Shown: positions 12,023 through 25,001, counted from the stretch's first letter. The stretch is DNA of 64,000 nucleotides from Anisakis pegreffii (GCA_035041965.1 JAPYMA010003048.1:1-64000), one strand, 5' to 3'. Translations and numbers: made by a program. Notes: generated by a model from the sequence alone, not told the origin.

Positions 12023-14209
12023 AAGCAGCAAGCCAAATTGATGGCTGAATTTCTGAATCTCTCCGTTTTTGTTTTCATTCATTCATATTCTGGCACTTCA
12101 ATAGTTTAGGGGTGGTGTGGTGCTCTGTGTAAACATATCGCCGAGTGAATTCATTTCAGTGCGTGTGATCAGTTGATGTGTGTTTGCACTATATGCATTT
12201 TACTATGTCCCCATTGCACTGTACCGCCTCTCAACTATAGAAACACTATCATGCAGTAATTCGATATCTAATTGGAAACATCACATTAGTATTATAACCT
12301 CTTTCCTCCCACCCCCCCTCTTTAGGAGATTCAGTTTCAGTTTGTTTTTCCTTTCGTTTCTAGTTTTCTTCATTAACACCTTATTCAACACCTCGACCAG
12401 TAGTGAAAGTATACCGTTTCTTTTTGTTGATACTATTTTCGTATTCCGTTTTTCATTTTGCCTTTTTCCGTTGTCAAATTTGCGTTCCTTTAAAGTTTAT
12501 TCCTTACTATTGCAGTCGTATTCATCTCATATCTTTCTGTTATGTGCTCGCGATCCATACAAAACGCTTTTGGTTTGTTTGTTTTTTTTGCGGCTCATCT
12601 AATTTCTGACGTTGATCGGTCGTCTTTTTTTTCTTTTTTGAATCCTTTTGGCTTGCTTCCGCTCTTCCTCTCGCAAAGCTTTTACAACAACTGTACAAAA
12701 TTTTCAGTCGTTTTTTATTTGGAATTAATGGTTGTTGGCGAAATGTTTGTGTTTGCTTGCTGTTCAGTTGATGATCTTTTATCATCCAGCGCATGTGATG
12801 ATAAAATTTGCTTTCATTTTAATTATGCGTTGAAGCTTTATCAACTCCAATCTAGTTGAAGATGAAATATTGTCGAATGAAGAAGTTCAGTTGACTATCG
12901 ATTGATCAGTATTTTATGTGAGTGATATCATAGAAATGGTTACGATAAAATTGTTTGATATTTATTATCATTTCGGGACAAAATGTGCAACATATTAGCT
13001 ACGTTTCAATTCCGTTTTCTTTTTCCAAAATACACCATAATTGAATGTGTTCAAACACAAAACTGTTAAAATAGTTGTTGTGTATGTGTATTTTACTTTA
13101 ACGACCGACCCATTTTTCCTTTAAAAACGAGTCTCTATGCCCACTTTTCTCTTTTGACATATATTCAATAACGGCAACGTTCAGTGCCAAGGTGATACAG
13201 AATAATACTGCTTTGTTTAGCCGTTTGATCGCGTCGAATATGTTCTTTGATATTTTTGTTTTGAAAGTTTTTCTGTAATGGATGAGTATTCATTCATCCA
13301 TATTTCATTATAATTCTCGAGTAATTTCTATCACTTCATATGTATAACGGTTACGTATGCATCATCCACTTTCATTCAGCAAGTTACGTTTTAATAGCGT
13401 TGTTTGTTTTAAATTATTGCAATAAATTTATCATATATATATATACACACACCAATCCGCGTATGGCTTTTATTTTTTCTTTCACGAACGCTTTTCAGTA
13501 AGGTAGAGTGCTGTGTTGAAGAAAGAATAAATGCATCTTGACGATTTACAATATTTCTTGGTGAGCTAATATCAGATTGTTGAACCAATTTTGTGTTGTG
13601 TTCTTAATGTGGTGTTTTGAAGATCAGTCAAGTTTACTATCATCGTCTGTATCGTCCACAGATATTGTTATTTTCATGAAATAAAATTTTTATTCATTGT
13701 TCTGCTAATATATGTTTGTTGATTGATTCCCATTTGGTCCTAACGCCAAACGTTTATTGCTGATTGTTTTCATATGATACGCACAGCAGGCAAATAATAC
13801 TGTTAATGCTATTGTGGTGTTAGTAATGGTGTTATTTTACAATAATCGTAGTGTATAATTTGTGTTTTTTGATGCAGTCAGTCATTCTTTAATGAGAATG
13901 CAAAAAAGGATTTACAAAGAAGCCCGAATGCTCTACGATGAATTCATTTGATGTGCAGTACGCTAGTTGCTGTTTGAAATTTTCTTTTTGCTTCCGATCA
14001 TGTTTTCGGATTTTTTCGAAAATAAGTTGATTTGAAATGAAAAATAATTCAAAATTTTAATTGCAACGCGACATATCTGTCTTCTAATGTTAGCCATAAT
14101 TTTGTTCGTTTGTTTGTTGATGAAGTGGAATGGTTGGAACGTGAAGAGATGATGATCTTATTTTTTCTCCAGCAAGTTAGTTCTGAAGGTACAGAAAATA
14201 CGAATAAGA
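12023..14209. other. Intergenic region between VAP and C9orf78
   Basis: T-rich sequence. The open frames at 12180-12859 come from poly-T and CT composition and show no splice structure. A short TATATATATA run followed by CACACA lies near 13433-13453. Nothing else is supported. Confidence 0.5.
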
Positions 14210-17114
14210 ATGTCACTTTTCAAACGTTCAACAAAGATGAAAAAACATTTACGACGCAAGCATGATAGCGATGAATCTGAGCAGGAGGACAACAGCGAAG
14301 GAACAGATTTTGCGTTAGCTTTTACCCAACTTACATTAATTCACTGTTGTTAGTGTTATGCAGATTGGTTTTATGTTTCAATGAGATTGGTTCCGAAACG
14401 ATTATAAAGAAAATGAATCACCTAGTCCACATGCTTGCGTTAAAACCGTTTGCTGTTTTCCTGAACATATCGTCTCATTTGAATTGAGGCCGCTCTGAGA
14501 GCGTCACAAAAAAAAGAAAACCCAAGCGTTTGAATTCCAGGAAACTTGAGATTTACATTGCTGTGTAACTTATGACAATTTGATTCAGTTATGCAGTGTG
14601 TTGGATTGATAAGCATCAAAATGTTAATTGCAGTCGTAAATTGGAAGATATAAGGGAACTGCAAAAAAGTCGTTTGCGTCAAAATGGACTGAATGCAGTG
14701 GAATGTGCGTTAGGTAAAGAGTTAGCGGCTGAGTTTGTGGCGATGGACGATGATCCGTTCAGGCAGCGTGGTGGTGGAATGCTTCGCTTATCGGAAGGAC
14801 GGCAGGCACAGCTGTTAGTTGTTTAGATTCCATCGAACTTTCGTCAATGAAAGTCAATAATTCAACTGAATACCTATTACAATTTCTCCTCAAAAAAATT
14901 TTTTTCGTTATCACAGTGCGTTGATTTCATATACTATTATATCGCCGGTTTCTCTTCCTTGTCTGAACCAACCCTGCTAGGCATCATTTCTATAGGACGT
15001 TTCTGTTTGACTATTGATAGTCTTGCTTTTCTTTTCGGATCAGCTGAGTAGAGTGTGTTGAATTTATTCAGCATCTGACTGTCGTCATTTTATGCATTGG
15101 GCTGCTTGTTGTTGAGCCGTGCTTTCGAAATTAATGCTGTAGTCATATTTTCTAAGTTTTTTCCTTCTGATGAAAATTGTTGGAGGAATGGACTACATTT
15201 TCTCTGTCGGAAAAAATTGATTGTGAAACTTATCCAGTGTTTTTCTTTTTTTTAGGCATGCTGCTAATATTGAGGCAGGTATTCGTGATCAGTTCAAGAA
15301 GGAATCATTTTTGCGTGACGAGCATGAAGAAATGTTTGTTTGTGAAGCGATTCTTCTGTTATTTTTTGATTGTTTTCTACACCTTGGAGTTTTTTGGCTA
15401 TTCAGTGCTAAAAATGAAAACTGCAAATGTTCATTTTAATTGGTTTTCATATCTCATTACGTTATGCAAAATTTTCATTTGATTGTATTTTTTTATTAAT
15501 TGTAAAGTTGTTAAATATTTTGTATTTTTGAGTTTTGACTGTTTAAATGTTTAGGATGAAATATGTACAAGCGGAACTCCGAAAGCGTAAAGCTGATTGT
15601 GAACCGGATGATGTGGAAGCAAAATCGGTTATTTTTTGGAATTGTTTTTGGGAGATATGATCTCATTAAGAAATGAGGAATTTTCAGTAATTAATTCGAC
15701 GATTCGGAAGCATTTTTTTGGTGTTGTTAGTTGTTGTCATGAATACAAATTCAAATTCGATTATTTCTCATTCGGTTGCGTAGAGTAACTTCGAGCGTTT
15801 TTTAAGGCAAAGGTGGCAAGTGTAGAAGATAATTTGATGTGGAAAGCGGCCGAAAAAGTTCGATTGTTCAAGAGTATGCGAAACGACGAACTACTTTCGA
15901 ATCAGATGCTCGCTGGCATTCCTGAAGTCGACCTTGGCATCAAGTTCGTTCTTCGTTTCTTCAGTTCACTACCACTTTTTTATCGTCTGTTATGGTTTTC
16001 CAAAATTTCATAATTTGTTTTTGTCCCGTGCACGTTCTTGATTTCCTATTCGTGAGGGACAGATTGCTTCAACATTTGATTGTAGTTCGTGCTTGATGAA
16101 AACAAGTTCGATATTAATGAGCTGTTTGTTTTAAGCTTGGCTTTCTCTACGCAAAAAATGTTCAGTGTTAGTTACACTGTTAATTGTGATGATGATCGCA
16201 ATAACGTTAAGTGCGCATTCTTTTAAAAGTTTTGCAATGAGGTGTCAGTTAGTACAATGTTTTCAGTGCTCGTATGAGTAATATAATCGAAACCGAGAAG
16301 AAGAAAAGTGAAATGCTAAAAGATGTTATCGAAAATGGCCGAAGTTTAACTGAAGAAACACTTTTCCAACAGGAACGTGCAAAGGATCTCTCCAAAGATT
16401 ACGTACAACACTCGATATGTGAGTAGATTGTTTTTGTTTTTTTTTTAATCTTACTTTTTTAATTCAATGCAGTCGATTTTTCGTAGTGTACGAATCAAAT
16501 AAACACCTTATGGAGCAAATATCATTACTTGTTAATACTTGTACCAATATCTTACATTTGATTTAAGTAGCATTTCTGATGACGCAAAAGTGGGTTTGAA
16601 AGCCACAGTGTCATTGAATTATCCGCAGACAGTATCTCCTTGCATCACTTCCTATATTTTGGGGGCATTAGCGAAGACATGTGGCATACCGTTGCTAGCT
16701 CTAAACGGGATAAACACTTTTTAGTTTACATGGAGTCAACAACTCGCCTTGGTCAAGAGGATTGGCGCAAAAAGTTGGATCGACCTGATACTGAAGTAGG
16801 TTCATATCATTTCTTCGCAGCATAGATACATACTTCGTTTTTGTCCTATTAGTTTTTGGCTTGTTTTGTCCAGTTTCCGTTATTTTAGAGCATGTTTCAT
16901 TCATTTATAAGTTGTGAATTGTTTGATCGCTGTTGAGCTTATGTTTTATTGTTTTGCTACAAACAATACAAACACTGTTATTGTTTTGCTACAAACAACA
17001 CTACAAATACAGTGATATTTGGTTGTTGTTGATTGTGTGTAGTAATTTTAGGCTCGTGTTACACTAACAGATGCAGATCCATCGAATGGGAATGCTTCAA
17101 TACATCACCTTTGA
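14210..17114 (+). CDS. C9orf78: C9orf78 / Hep_59 (TLS1) spliceosome-associated protein
   Basis: Homologue of human C9orf78 and fission yeast Tls1, a nuclear disordered protein that binds the U5 helicase Brr2 and affects splice-site choice. Eight exons keep phase: 14210-14313, 14634-14813, 15256-15333, 15555-15627, 15807-15943, 16267-16418, 16725-16795 and 17052-17114. They total 858 nt or 285 aa; the human protein is 289 aa. Matching landmarks are a basic/acidic N-terminus (MSLFKRSTKMKKHLRRKHDS), DDDPFRQRGGGM, MMKYVQAELRKRK, and the hallmark LSNQMLAGIPEVDLGI at residues 175-190, followed by DYVQHSIFYME, which parallels human YVQHNRFYHEE. The exon 5 acceptor is TTTTTTAAG; a start at 15813 would drop two residues. 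The last two exons rest on phase plus weak similarity. The intron between exons 6 and 7 contains other open segments, so alternative C-termini are possible. Confidence 0.88.
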
Positions 17115-17677
17115 TGTCAACATCAGTAAACAACTACAATTCAATAATGATCCTCATCAAATGTGACCACTATACATATGTGTATATTGTTTTTGATTTA
17201 CTGAATAATGATGAGCATAAAGTTTTGCATGATAATGATTTGTTGTTTTGTTTTTACTCGACAGCATGATGCAAACATTGTTTTTCGGAGTTACCAATGA
17301 CAGACAGTATCATTTGAAGTATCCAGCGATCCAGCAGGATCGATAGATGTAACAAAACAGTTCCTTTGTGAGCTTTTCAGTGTAGTTTTCATGAGTTCTA
17401 AGCTATGAAGTGTAATTGACTATATCATGGCATTTCACTGGTGTATTGAGTTGCAAATCTCGCTGTTAGTAAACTTCATTTGTGGGTTGAGTGCTTTGAA
17501 GTGAGCGTTTCGAGTTGTATGGATCTTCTCAAAAAATGCACAATAAGCAAACTCGAGTAGTTAGTTGCATTACGGCAGTTTTTGAACAACAATACCTTGT
17601 GCGCGCGTGTGTAATTAATATGTTCTAATCGTTTGAGTGTTCCAATCATGTGCTAAACTGGTTGAAGAAGAAGAGGC

Positions 17678-17683
17678 AATAAA
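17678..17683 (+). terminator. Probable poly(A) signal of the C9orf78 gene
   Basis: AATAAA lies about 560 nt beyond the proposed stop codon. It is plausible but not proven; no shorter canonical signal was noticed. Confidence 0.35.
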
Positions 17684-18320
17684 TTAGAGTGTTGTCTGAA
17701 TTTTCATGAGCACCTTTCAAAATTTCATTGTAAGAGTTCACTTTTGTTGAAAATATAAGAAGTACTTTAATGAAGTGAGGAGTGGACGGTTGCACAGTGA
17801 AAAGTGAAAGAGTGAGTCAATCAGTTTGAGAGTACAAACATAAATATCAAGGCAAAGGCGTTAATAAGTCATCAAATGTGAGGTGGAATACAGTCATGTG
17901 ATAATGTGATGTGAATTGTAAAGTTGCAACGTACGTTGTGTTTGATGGCGCTGGGAAGGTGACGAAACAATGTGCGTTTGGTTTGACGAAGGTTGCTGAC
18001 GGTCTTATCTTGAATGGTTAACGTATTATCTTCCATTTAAAATATAGCACAACACTTCATTACAACGGTCATTCACATCTGAGCACCTAAAACGCTCATT
18101 TCACTAGTTGTCAACATCTAGAGTCATTTGCTTGCATATTGATCGTCGTATTTTCAAATGGTTCGTTTGTTTGCTTCTTCATTTTATTGCCTATTATTAT
18201 ATTATGTAATTGCTTCGAGAACAAGTTGTCGTCTGAGGTGATAGGAGACTTTTTCAGGGTAATCGGTCGTTAGTTAGTTGAGCAAAAGCAACAGAAATGC
18301 ACTAGTGATTACTATCAGGC

Positions 18321-18966
18321 AATACAGTTTATCCTCTCACATCCATAAGTTTTGCTTTTGTGATCCGTTCGGATAACGGAAAGCGTTTGTCAAGTTAGAT
18401 TTCGTGAATATCAATCAACTCGGCGCAGCACATTGCTCAGGTTGCTGGACAAAGACACGACTCACACGTAACCAACCAACTAAACGCTTTCCCTGGCCCA
18501 ACAACCAAATGGAAGGAAGCGTTTCTTAAGAAAAGCGATCTTCAGTCTTCCTTTGCTATCGCACGTTTTCTTGCAGCAATTTCTCTCTAGAAACTAGAAC
18601 GCTAACGATAAGTAAAACGCTTGCAATAAATTCACGCGATAGATACATCTTCACTGTGCTCGACGAACTCCGTATGAGTTCTGTTGTTTCATTCTATTCC
18701 TGTGATTCTAGTTCGGCATCATTGTTTAGCTTCAGTGCATTAAGCATTCACTGCTTATTCAGATGATTGTGGCCGCATCGAGACAGTCAATCCACTCTTT
18801 CACGTTACTTTCATTCTTCATTTGCAGCATTTCTCGTTTGAAACCGTTTCTTGAGAATTGCCATACATCGCTTCCAATCGAATGATAAGCACATAGAATC
18901 CCAAATTATTTTGCTTTCTTTATAAACATCATTCGACCGTTCGGATGTGAGAGGATATACAGTATT
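18321..18966. repeat. Inverted-repeat element, about 645 bp, with AAACGCTT boxes
   Basis: The 24-bp arms at 18321-18344 (AATACAGTTTATCCTCTCAC then ATCC) and 18943-18966 are inverted copies matching at 22 of 24 positions. Inside, the octamer AAACGCTT or its complement occurs four times, at 18381, 18482, 18517 and 18615, in alternating orientation. No coding potential was seen. A MITE is the simplest reading, yet no convincing target duplication flanks the arms, and the boxes could serve as binding sites for the calmodulin-like gene that starts downstream. Confidence 0.6.
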
Positions 18967-19322
18967 AGCACTTATTGAGTCTTCAATTTGTTTTCATGAA
19001 GCAAAATCCACATATTAGTCTGCTCATATATTTTTATGGCTATTAGCTGTATTTTACATGCACACATACATACAAACGATTCATATTGATGTCAGTGCGG
19101 TCAAGACAATCAAACGATATTTGGACTGAATCGATTACGCTATTCTTTCTCAAGCTTTTAGTTGTCTGAGTTGGCGAGTTCAGCTCAGCTTTTCTATTTC
19201 TGTATTTGACGAAAATTTTTGAAACGTTTGATTGATATGCATCAATCCAGCAATTGAAGTGTTTTTCACACCTACTGTTAATGAATAATCAATCTCATCA
19301 ATTGTGCAAAATTTTGTTTCAG

Positions 19323-20550
19323 ACGCAGCATTTCACCCAGCGAGAAATTGATGGTACGTCTAGATGTTTATTATTCGTGCATTTTTTCTCGACTATTCTG
19401 TAATCAACATGCGATGTTTTAGTTGGTTATTTGTGATGACTGAAGACTACTGATAAATCCAACTCAGTCACATGAAAAGCACTCCAAAATTCACTCGTAA
19501 TTGAGTGTGTAACAATTGCCCAGTGAATTTATCTGTGTACCTGCATGAATGCTAAACCATTTCTCAGTATATTCACTTTAATTTGAGAACATTATGCGGA
19601 TATGAAGATATTGGCTTTACTTGAAGAAAAGATCTGAAATTGTTGGTAATCTAATTCAGTGGTTCTCATGCTCTTAACCCTAATTGACCGTATGAGAATC
19701 CAGCATTTCCCTTTCCTCCAACAATCCACGTGGCTGAAAGTACCTCCTTGCAATGCTCATCTGATGATGTGTTAGTTCATAACGATAAATCAGAAGAAAG
19801 TGAGAAAATTGATGCATTGATCAAGAGATTAATTGTAGAAGAGTTATGGAAGAAAAATCAGCCAACAGTGATTTAGCAAACTTGCAAACTCCTCTCAAAT
19901 TGCCACCCTTTTGCTGACGAGAACCAATATTCTAGTCTGTATCCGTAATTTAGTTGTTGTTTATAACTTCATTGCAGAGTACCGTCAATGCTTTTATTTG
20001 TATTGTCAGAAAGGTGTCGTCGAGAACGCATCTCAGTTACGCTATATAATGAGGAGCCTCGGCTACAGTCCCACCGTTCCTGAAACGATGAATTATTTCC
20101 AAGAACATGGTGATAACTGCTCTTTTGATCCAACAGCATTTATATTGTCTTTGAAAATTGGCTTATTGATATCTAAATGGAATTTTCTTTTCTTTACTTT
20201 TCTTTTCTTAAAATTCAACTTTCCAATCGGTCATTAATGGGGTTATTGCAGATAAACGAGTCGATTTCGCGGCGTTCCTCGAAATTCTCCATGCAGATGG
20301 TGCCAAAGGTGATCCAATGGTTGAAATAACTCGCGCTCTCAAAAATATCGATCATAAAAATCAGGGCTGGATAACTGTACCCGAGCTTTCCAGTATATTG
20401 TCATCAGTTGGTGAGAAGATGTCTCGAGAAGAAATCCAACGACTTCTGCGTCAACTGGATTTGAAAGACAGCAATAAAGTGCCATATGCAAAACTAATCA
20501 GGCTCATCTCCGCAACACCAATGCCATATCATCAAAAGTTGAAGAAATAA
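19323..20550 (+). CDS. Calmodulin-like protein (CALML4-type), 5' partial
   Basis: Three joined exons are visible: 19323-19353, 19978-20109 and 20252-20550. They give 153 residues ending at a TAA. The order of conserved segments follows vertebrate CALML4: TQREIDEYRQCFYLY, then MRSLGYSPTVPE, VDFAAFLEILH, IDHKNQGWITVPEL, SVGEKMSREEIQRLLRQLDL. All EF-hand loops look degraded. The first (YCQKGVVENASQ) lacks the acidic ligands, the third keeps only D, G, I and E positions, and the fourth ends in Lys instead of Glu. It therefore probably binds calcium poorly and may act as a light-chain-like subunit. The first visible exon has no ATG, so a short initiating exon must lie upstream; I could not choose among candidates at 17.7-19.3 kb. 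The 20109 donor (GTGATA) is weak. Confidence 0.8.
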
Positions 20551-20595
20551 ATTTATGGATCAACCATATGATATACATGTACAAGCAACAACAAC

Positions 20596-20601
20596 AATAA
20601 A
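20596..20601 (+). terminator. Poly(A) signal of the calmodulin-like gene
   Basis: AATAAA lies 46 nt after the stop codon, giving a very short 3' untranslated region. Confidence 0.6.
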
Positions 20602-23221
20602 ATTATTCTATGAAATTCAGTCTATACACACATTGTAATCCCATTTAATGTCGAACAATTTTTGAGGAGAATAACAACTTCAGTTGTTAGCAATAAATTC
20701 GTAAACGTTCAGCAGTCGGTAATTCTTTCCTCTTGATACTTCAAAGGAAACAATTTCAACGAGTCAGTCAGATATTGTGTGTTCTGAAATGAACTTATAC
20801 CGATTAAACTTACCTTGTAAGTTATGTCGCAAGTGCAAGCTTGATTCCTTGGTACCGACATGCTAACAAAATTTCGCACGTTAAGTGAATATCTTCAATA
20901 AAATTTGCGTCGTGAAAGGAAGAGGTTCAATAGAACTCAAGAGTAGATATCCCTCAAAGTTTGTCTTAATCGTGCAATGAACAGTAATTTGATTACGCTG
21001 ATCTAGTGATTCAACCTCATGGAGTTTCTACTTTAATGCTTTCATTACGATGCATTAATTCCATTTGTACACTTCAAGTGCTTTATTTATATTCTTTTCG
21101 TTTTTACTGCACTCTTTTCCATCTTCGAACCTATAACTGCTTATCAGTATGACGTGCGCTCTAGCCTTCGGTGGTATGCCGCAATTATTTCAGCTAACGA
21201 ACGTTATTCTCTGTGGAAACATTTGTTGAGTGAGAGAGAGTATTTTAAAATGCTGCCGTATAGTAGTTGTGTGCCTGCCTACATAAGTAATGTATATTGA
21301 TATGGATGGATGTGTAATAAATAAGTGAGGTTGCTTGCTATAAGTTAATATATTGAATGGATGCATAGATGAATGTTTCGTGTCTACGGGTGAATAGCTG
21401 GACAAAAAAGGAAACAACAGCTAATAAGGGAATAAATGCATTCTGTATTCTCGGCTTGACACTAATACTTCGGCTGTCATAGTGAACGTAGTGTTTCATT
21501 ACCCCGCTTCCACCCCCCCCCCATTATTTAGTTTGTTAATGCATTCATCCTTTAGTCGTGTCCTCTCGATCGTCTCCTTTCGTTGTGATGTCGATTACTA
21601 TTTTAATACCATTACCAGTAGTATTCCATACGTTTATCCAGTACTCTTTTTAATTGAAGAAATACTATTTCCAGTCACCAATATTCTACTGTGCCACTTC
21701 ATTCGAATTTCTGTTAAATTTTCAACGTCAGTCGCTTTTTACATTTTTCGATCGTAACTCACATCTTTTTGTCAGCCTCAGTTATAGTTGTTCAATAATA
21801 TTTTTGTTGTTACTGACTGACTGAAAAAAGTTCAACTTCTATTCTAGAGCACCCCAAAACGCTTATTGCAACTATCACGTTACAAACTGAAACCAAAATC
21901 TTTTGCTAATATTAATTTGTTGTTGTGAATCTGGTTGCGGTTTTATCGACAATATGTATCTTGCTTGGGATGAGTTGATTAAATGAAATCAAATTGTTTC
22001 TCAGCTGAACGTTAATTTCATTCATTAGTTGCATGACCATCGGAACGAATAAACAGAAAGCGTTGAGTTGAAGAAATGAGGCAAAAGGCTTCCAAGAATG
22101 TTTCTTTTCTGTGTTAGAAAGGACTGCAAAAAGTAAGTTATTTTGGATTTTGCGTTTGTTTGCGTGCGCACATTGTTTTGTTCGCTTCTTTAGGATAGTT
22201 TGCGAATAGTAACGTCAACGGTAGAATCAATCACAGATGGCGGCTAATTAGACAAATGATGGCTGCTAATTTTAAAAAACCGTGCTTGTAAATGTGCAAT
22301 TGACATGCGAATTGTTGTTGATTATCTTCAGCATTAGCATCATGTACTTCAACTGAATTTGTTGTCTGAAGTTCATCTGTATAAAGTCCTGTGGCAGTCG
22401 AATTTCATTCCATTCCCTTTAATTAGTCATCTTTTATGATTGCATTCATTCATGAAACAATTTATTAACAATCGAAACAGTACTACTCTTCTTCTAAACA
22501 AGGTTTTTATATTCAAAACTTACTTGATGCATTTCCTTTATTCTCACTTCATCAATTCGACAAGATGTTGCTGGCGAATATATTGAATTGCTTCATTTGA
22601 AAGTATCATTTTTAGTCGTTTTTCTCGTTCGTTTGATAGTGATATGGGATGGACGCACGATTAAATGTAGCATAGCAAGAGAATCAAAAATATCGCAGCA
22701 AAATAATTATTGAGACATTGTTTCCAGGCTTTTAACAATGATCACAACGTTGTTATCACTCGTTAATGACCTTTTTTTTGCAGTCTGATCAACTAATTTT
22801 TCAGTTGGTTATCATGATTAGTTCATACTGTTGAGGTAAACCGATTAAAGTCGGTTCGTAGAAGTAACTCAATTATGATCAGCTCTTTGAAAATTTTTTC
22901 AACGAGGAAGTTCAATTCTAGAATGAAAAATAACATTCGTTCGATTGCTTTCATATAATATGTTCGATAGTGTTCATTCATAGGTTTGAAGTTGAATTTG
23001 AGAAGTAAATTTGAATGAGATGAAGTAAATGAAATGAATCAATTTGATTAATAAGCATGAAATTTGTGGCAAGAGCAAATGAATTCAAGAAGTGCTCGAT
23101 TGAGTGAATAAATGAATTGCAAATAAATGCTCGATGAATAGAAGACGACTAACGGATACATGCAAACATCCTAAATTGTTAGAAGTGCTCTCTAATTGAC
23201 TTAGGCAGTCTTGCGCTTTAT
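20602..23221. other. Intergenic stretch, nothing recognised
   Basis: AT-rich sequence with short open frames on both strands, no phase-compatible exon pairs, and no RNA gene seen. Confidence 0.5.
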
Positions 23222-23548
23222 CAGGGTTTCTCAACCGGAGGTGCTCACAACCTAAAGGGTGCGAGATGGTACTCCAGGGGTGCGAAATATCGTTTTATTT
23301 TTTATAAATTAAAATAGACGAACACGGATTTCAACTCATACATGTGTGTGTAAAGTAGACGAGAGATGTATATAGTTCTGAAATTGCTTGAACGTACTCT
23401 GATGGTAGGTAGTATACTTATCTAAACTAGAAACACTCATTTTGTGGATGAGAGATACAGGGTGCATGCTATGAGGGGTGCGACCACATCTTAAAAGTTT
23501 CCAGGGGTACGTAGGGGGGGGGGTTGGTTGGAAGGTTGAGAACCACTG
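23222..23548. mobile_element. hAT-type MITE, 327 bp
   Basis: The ends CAGGGTTTCTCAACC (23222-23236) and GGTTGAGAACCACTG (23534-23548) are inverted copies matching at 13 of 15 positions, with the motif typical of hAT transposon termini. The flanks CGCTTTAT and TGCTATAT agree at 6 of 8 positions, consistent with an old 8-bp target duplication. Several AGGGGTGCGA-like repeats lie near both ends, also seen in the element at 5353-5522. It has no transposase, so it must have been moved by an enzyme encoded elsewhere. The ends contain a run of nine or more G residues near 23516. Confidence 0.85.
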
Positions 23549-24536
23549 TGCTATATGGATGATCGATGTATGCACGCTAACTGCTAGATGAAACTTTCGA
23601 TAGTTGTGGACTGGATGCATGCACACTGCCTACTTAGTGGTTGTTGTTGAGTGGTTGTCATCAGCTAAGTACTCTTCTTCTCCTCATCGCTTAATTCAAA
23701 TCAATATTCGTACCTACCTTGTTTGGCCTCGGGCCTAGCAATCTACTAGTGGACCGACTGTGAACTAATCGCATCGCTTCATAGTTCATAATCAATATAA
23801 CCGTTGAAGCTGAGGTGCACATACCTAATTAGGCATCAAGTGGCTACTTCTCAGGCATACTACCACTTTGTTGTGGCCATTTACCATTTGTCAACTCGAA
23901 ATGTTTATTGCATTGCCGGTAAACATTTGGTCCTCTTCAATAATCTTTTCTTATCCACTTAACAATGTTGTGATATTTCGTAGCAGTGTAAATTGCATGA
24001 GGCACAAATATGATGATATAAGTTAGTAAGCATTCAATGATATTATTTTTCGATAGTGGAAATACTGCGATTGACACTAACTTTGCAAGTTGGTTTTTTT
24101 GAAAAATAGGAAGAAAACTGCAAATTGATTCAAGTGGATTTGAGTTGAACTTTTTGTTAAGTGATTCATCAGGCTGATCAAAAAATTTCGGGGATCATCC
24201 CAATCGCACCATTCCAGACCAGCATTTATAACTTTTCTACAATGTACTCATTTATGTCTACCGAGATTTGCACTACAACAGGGCATTGAGTGAATTGAAC
24301 AAAGGAAAAGAATGTCGTCAAAGTATTCAGCACTCGTAACGTTTCAATGAATTACTAACAATAAGTTATGGGCAGCTACAATATCAACTACGCATACAGT
24401 TATCACTAACGATTTGCTTTTTTCCACATGCGGCTATTTGATTGTATTTCGATTGAATTTCTTTTTTGCAAATGTTACGAATAATGCTCTGATTGTTTAT
24501 TCCTCGAATGTCTTTCAAAAACATCAGAAAATTTAG
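23549..24536. other. Intergenic stretch, nothing recognised
   Basis: No supported exon, repeat or RNA gene between the MITE and the putative zinc-finger exon. Confidence 0.5.
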
Positions 24537-25001
24537 ATGCCAAAATCTTGTGCAAATTGTGGTGCAACCCGTCGGAGAGGTACAGAAACGTCAACGAAAA
24601 ACGGATTGCTGGTAAGTGATCGACTGATTATTGGTACTCTGAAAAGTGGTGGTGGTGGTTCGAACATAATTCGTTGTTGTATATTGCACAAAAAAAGGTG
24701 ATGAACGTGGTGAACATGAACATAAGCATGTTCATATGAAGATATCGTTTTCATTTATTTGAACAAATGCAATACGTTGATGGCTCTAATTGTTGAGGTA
24801 TGTAGTGAATGTAAAGCATTCGGACGTAATAAACTACCTGATGTGTTTCGATGTCATTTTTGCTCATTTGCCTGCTTATATATGGTTTGGTTTGATCACG
24901 TTAACGCCTATCACCGACGTGTGCAGAATATTCGTCAACTCGAGAGACTTCTACGAGCGCCACAAACGCGATTAAGACCTGAGTCATGTACACTCAATTA
25001 A
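24537..25001 (+). CDS. Putative CX2C zinc-finger protein (GATA-like spacing)
   Basis: Two exons splice in phase. The first, 24537-24611, starts with ATG right after a TTTAG and encodes MPKSCANCGATRRRGTETST plus KNGLL before a strong GTAAGT donor. The second starts at 24798 after TTGTTGAG and begins VCSECKAFGRNKLPDVF. Joined, they give CANC, 18 residues, then CSEC, a spacing compatible with a GATA finger. The tryptophan usual in the GATA loop is missing and the second knuckle is CSEC instead of CNAC. A further CHFC lies in the second exon, whose frame stays open to a stop at 25001. The GAG acceptor is weak and the second exon may be shorter than drawn. The function is only a suggestion from the cysteine spacing. 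Confidence 0.33.

Noticed and set aside
12180..12859. Three overlapping + frames after the VAP gene
   Set aside because: Phe/Ser-rich translation of T-rich DNA, no splice sites or family resemblance.
16539..16724. Open segment in the intron between C9orf78 exons 6 and 7
   Set aside because: A direct splice from 16418 to 16725 keeps phase and matches the human FYHEE region better; left only as a possible alternative C-terminus.
19668..19730. CAGTGGTTCTCATGC, similar to a hAT end
   Set aside because: No matching opposite end or target duplication nearby.
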